Assembly: GCF_029623395.1 (NCBI RefSeq)
Contig: NZ_JAPYKK010000018.1
Location: 1 to 64,000, forward strand
DNA length: 64,000 bases
Direction: 5' to 3'
Source: Sphingomonas echinoides
GTDB taxonomy: Bacteria > Pseudomonadota > Alphaproteobacteria > Sphingomonadales > Sphingomonadaceae
In this document: positions 62,228 to 64,000 of the stretch, one piece after another
How the letters are laid out: each line of letters starts with the position of its first letter
Numbering within the stretch: position 1 is the stretch's first letter
Notes under the pieces: model-generated
The model's input: the letters and a program-made list of their open reading frames with translations, nothing else
What the model was told of the DNA's origin: nothing
Database searches by the model: none
Position numbers and translations under genes: made by a program

Positions 62228-63702
62228 ACATGAAGACGACGATCCGTACCGTCGCGGTGCTGCTGGCGACGGCAGCACTGGCGGGCTGCAACATGGCCCC
62301 CAACTACGTCCGACCGCAGGGAGCCGTTCCCTTGGCCCTGCCACAAGGCGGACCTTATCCCGTAGCGCTGACTGACGCGCCTGACGTGACGAAGATCGGA
62401 TGGCAATCGTTCTTCACCGATCCCAAGCTGCGGGACGTCATCGCGCTTGGGCTGGAGAACAACCGCGATCTGCGGTTAGCGGCGGCGAACGTGCAGCAGG
62501 CCCGCGCGCAATATCGCGTACAGCGCTCGAACCAGTTGCCGTCGATCAACGCGAGCGGCTCTGCTTATTACGCCAACCCCCGGGGCGCGGCCACGGGCGG
62601 CGGCGGCGGGGCGGGTGTCGGCACGGGTGCCGGTACGGGAACCGGAACGGGCGTGGGTACGACGACGAGTTCGAACATCGAATTCTATTCCGCCAACGTG
62701 GGCATCTCGCAGTTCGAACTCGACCTGTGGGGCCGTCTGCGCAACCTCAGCGAAAGCGGCTTACAACAGTATTTCGCAACCGAAGAGGCGCAACGCTCCA
62801 CCCGCATCAGCCTGATTTCCGAAATCGCGGCGGCCTATCTCACGCTTGCGTCGGATCAGGAATTACTGGGTGTGTCGCAGGAAACGCTTTCGAGCTTCGA
62901 ACAGTCGCTCCAGCTGACGCGGGCGCAATTCCGGATCGGAACGCAGTCCGAGCTGGTGGTGCGCCAGGCCGAGACCAATTACGAAGCGGCCGCGAACGAC
63001 ATCGCCGCGCTCCGCGCCCGGATCGCGCAGGATCGCAACGCTCTCGACCTCCTGGTCGGAACGACCACTCCCGCGACGCTCCTGCCAAAGACGCTCGGGA
63101 CGGAAGACCGGACGTTGAACGCGCTTCCCGGCAATCTCGAATCATCGGTCTTGCTGCGCCGCCCCGACGTGCTCGAGGCCGAGCATCGTCTGATTGCGCA
63201 GAACGCCAACATCGGCGCCGCGCGGGCCGCGATGTTCCCGACGATTTCGCTGACCACCAGCTTCGGGACGGTGAGCAAGGCGTTGACGGGCTTGTTCGGC
63301 GCGAACAGCGATAGTTGGTCTGCGGCCCCTACGGCGACGTTGCCGATCTTCGACTTCGGTCGCCGGAAGGGCAATCTCGACCTCGCACGCGCCCAGCAGC
63401 GCGGTGCGATCGCGACGTATGAAAAGACGCTGCAGACCGCATTCCGGGAGGTTGCTGATGCCCTAGCGACCCGCGGGACGATCGACGCTCAGCTGGGTGC
63501 CCGGTCTCGGCGGGCAGAAGCGGCGCTGGTCTCTGCCCGCTTGTCCGATGCGCGGTATCGGGCGGGTGTGGACTCGTTCCTGACCTCACTCGATTCGCAG
63601 CGCACGGCCTATGGTGCCCGACAGGATCTGGTGACGACCCGGCTGGCACGAGCGAACAATCTCGTAACGCTATACCGTGTCCTTGGCGGCGGACTGAACT
63701 GA
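62224..63702 (+). CDS. Outer-membrane efflux lipoprotein (NodT/OprM family)
   Basis: A 492-residue trimeric channel lipoprotein: signal [12 protein letters not shown] with lipidated C22, then the conserved [52 protein letters not shown], and [16 protein letters not shown]. An unusual Gly/Thr-rich stretch of about 25 residues lies near 125-150 ([19 protein letters not shown]), just where family members have a periplasmic or surface loop. It is the last gene of the efflux operon. Confidence 0.93.
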   Translation: MNMKTTIRTVAVLLATAALAGCNMAPNYVRPQGAVPLALPQGGPYPVALTDAPDVTKIGWQSFFTDPKLRDVIALGLENNRDLRLAAANVQQARAQYRVQRSNQLPSINASGSAYYANPRGAATGGGGGAGVGTGAGTGTGTGVGTTTSSNIEFYSANVGISQFELDLWGRLRNLSESGLQQYFATEEAQRSTRISLISEIAAAYLTLASDQELLGVSQETLSSFEQSLQLTRAQFRIGTQSELVVRQAETNYEAAANDIAALRARIAQDRNALDLLVGTTTPATLLPKTLGTEDRTLNALPGNLESSVLLRRPDVLEAEHRLIAQNANIGAARAAMFPTISLTTSFGTVSKALTGLFGANSDSWSAAPTATLPIFDFGRRKGNLDLARAQQRGAIATYEKTLQTAFREVADALATRGTIDAQLGARSRRAEAALVSARLSDARYRAGVDSFLTSLDSQRTAYGARQDLVTTRLARANNLVTLYRVLGGGLN

Positions 63703-63713
63703 CGCCTCTTTCA

Positions 63714-63822
63714 CTCCTCCCTTCAGGGGAGGGGCTGGGGGTGGGGCCGTGCAGCAAGCGGAGCGCGGAATGGCGCAGGCTAGCCCCACCTCCCAAACTC
63801 CTCCTCTGATGGGGAGGGGCTT
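63714..63822. repeat. GC-rich inverted repeat after the efflux operon
   Basis: Arms CTCCTCCC...GGGGAGGGG (from 63714) and a second unit ending GGGGAGGGGCTT (63822) are inverted; the inner arms GGTGGGGC (63740-63747) and GCCCCACC (63783-63790) pair exactly. It is similar in style to, but different in sequence from, the elements at 5.1 and 14.6 kb. It probably ends the efflux operon transcript. Confidence 0.75.
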
Positions 63823-63895
63823 AAAGCGCGATGCGCTTACGGCTTAATCGTAATCCGCACCTCGATCCTGCCGCGCGCATCCCCATATAGCGACC

Positions 63896-64000
63896 ATGAC
63901 GGAGCTGACGGTCTGGTATGATGGCGGATGCCCGCTGTGTCGGCGCGAAATCGCGCTGATGCAGCGTCTGGATCGCGTGCAGGCGATTACCTTCGTCGAT
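63896..64000 (+). CDS. DCC-family thiol-disulfide oxidoreductase (DUF393), 5' part
   Basis: The first 35 residues are in the window (MTELTVWYDGGCPLCRREIA, then LMQRLDRVQAITFVD). The YDGGCPLC motif defines the DCC/DUF393 family, thioredoxin-like proteins whose CxxC is a presumed redox site. The gene continues past the window edge, so length and domain content are unknown. Confidence 0.8.
   Translation, partial: MTELTVWYDGGCPLCRREIALMQRLDRVQAITFVD

Noticed and set aside
63841..63895. Minus-strand stretch reading SLYGDARGRIEVRITIKP then stop, resembling a protein C-terminus
   Set aside because: No start codon lies upstream in frame before a stop within the divergent DCC gene, and the stretch is under 60 bases. 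It could be a gene remnant but cannot be supported.

Overview
The window is a high-GC, gene-dense bacterial chromosome segment. Protein content and gene order point to an alphaproteobacterium of the order Sphingomonadales, most likely Sphingomonas or a close relative. Pointers are a DUF6628 protein, a DUF1467 protein, a ThiS-ThiG fusion, the trpB-trpA-accD-folC run, RNase J downstream of the complex I operon, and a lipoprotein-type RND efflux system. No rRNA, tRNA, CRISPR array, insertion sequence or prophage was recognised. Most of the sequence is core housekeeping. Genus-level assignment is inference from recognised families, not from a search.

Layout. 1-3.7 kb: an RluB-type pseudouridine synthase (cut by the window edge), a single-domain response regulator, an AmpG-like MFS permease and a DUF6628 protein. 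3.8-9.7 kb, minus strand: MFS transporter, then trpB, a 69-residue unknown, trpA, accD and folC, mostly joined by 4-bp ATGA overlaps. 9.9-11.6 kb: class I fructose-bisphosphate aldolase and thiE, separated by a perfect 15-bp hairpin. 11.6-13.9 kb: an envelope cluster (Tat-exported YcbK/M15-type protein, L,D-transpeptidase, M23 peptidase). 14-15.5 kb: efp and an inositol-monophosphatase-family gene.

15.8-34.7 kb is the complete 14-gene complex I operon, nuoA to nuoN, followed by birA, coaX, rnj and a DUF1467 gene. Two extra small genes sit inside it: an NTF2/SnoaL-like protein between nuoD and nuoE, and a small coiled-coil protein between nuoE and nuoF. NuoL carries a histidine-rich insertion. 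birA appears to start on a CTG that overlaps the nuoN stop codon.

34.8-49.9 kb: bfd-bfr, purL, two tandem paralogous genes of unknown family with their own promoter-like sequence, an alpha/beta hydrolase, aroQ-accB-accC, a thiS-thiG fusion, fmt-truA, recR, def and formate-tetrahydrofolate ligase. 50.1-64 kb: rmuC, a flavin amine-oxidase-like protein, a PaoABC-type periplasmic aldehyde oxidoreductase, a TetR regulator divergent from a three-gene RND efflux operon with a palindrome in the shared promoter region, and the start of a DCC-family gene.

The intergenic spaces hold several families of GC-rich inverted repeats. Two are long double-hairpin (REPIN-like) elements with nearly the same arms; one of them supplies the Shine-Dalgarno sequence of folC. 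The least explained protein-coding part of the window is the paralogous pair at 37.9-40.2 kb.
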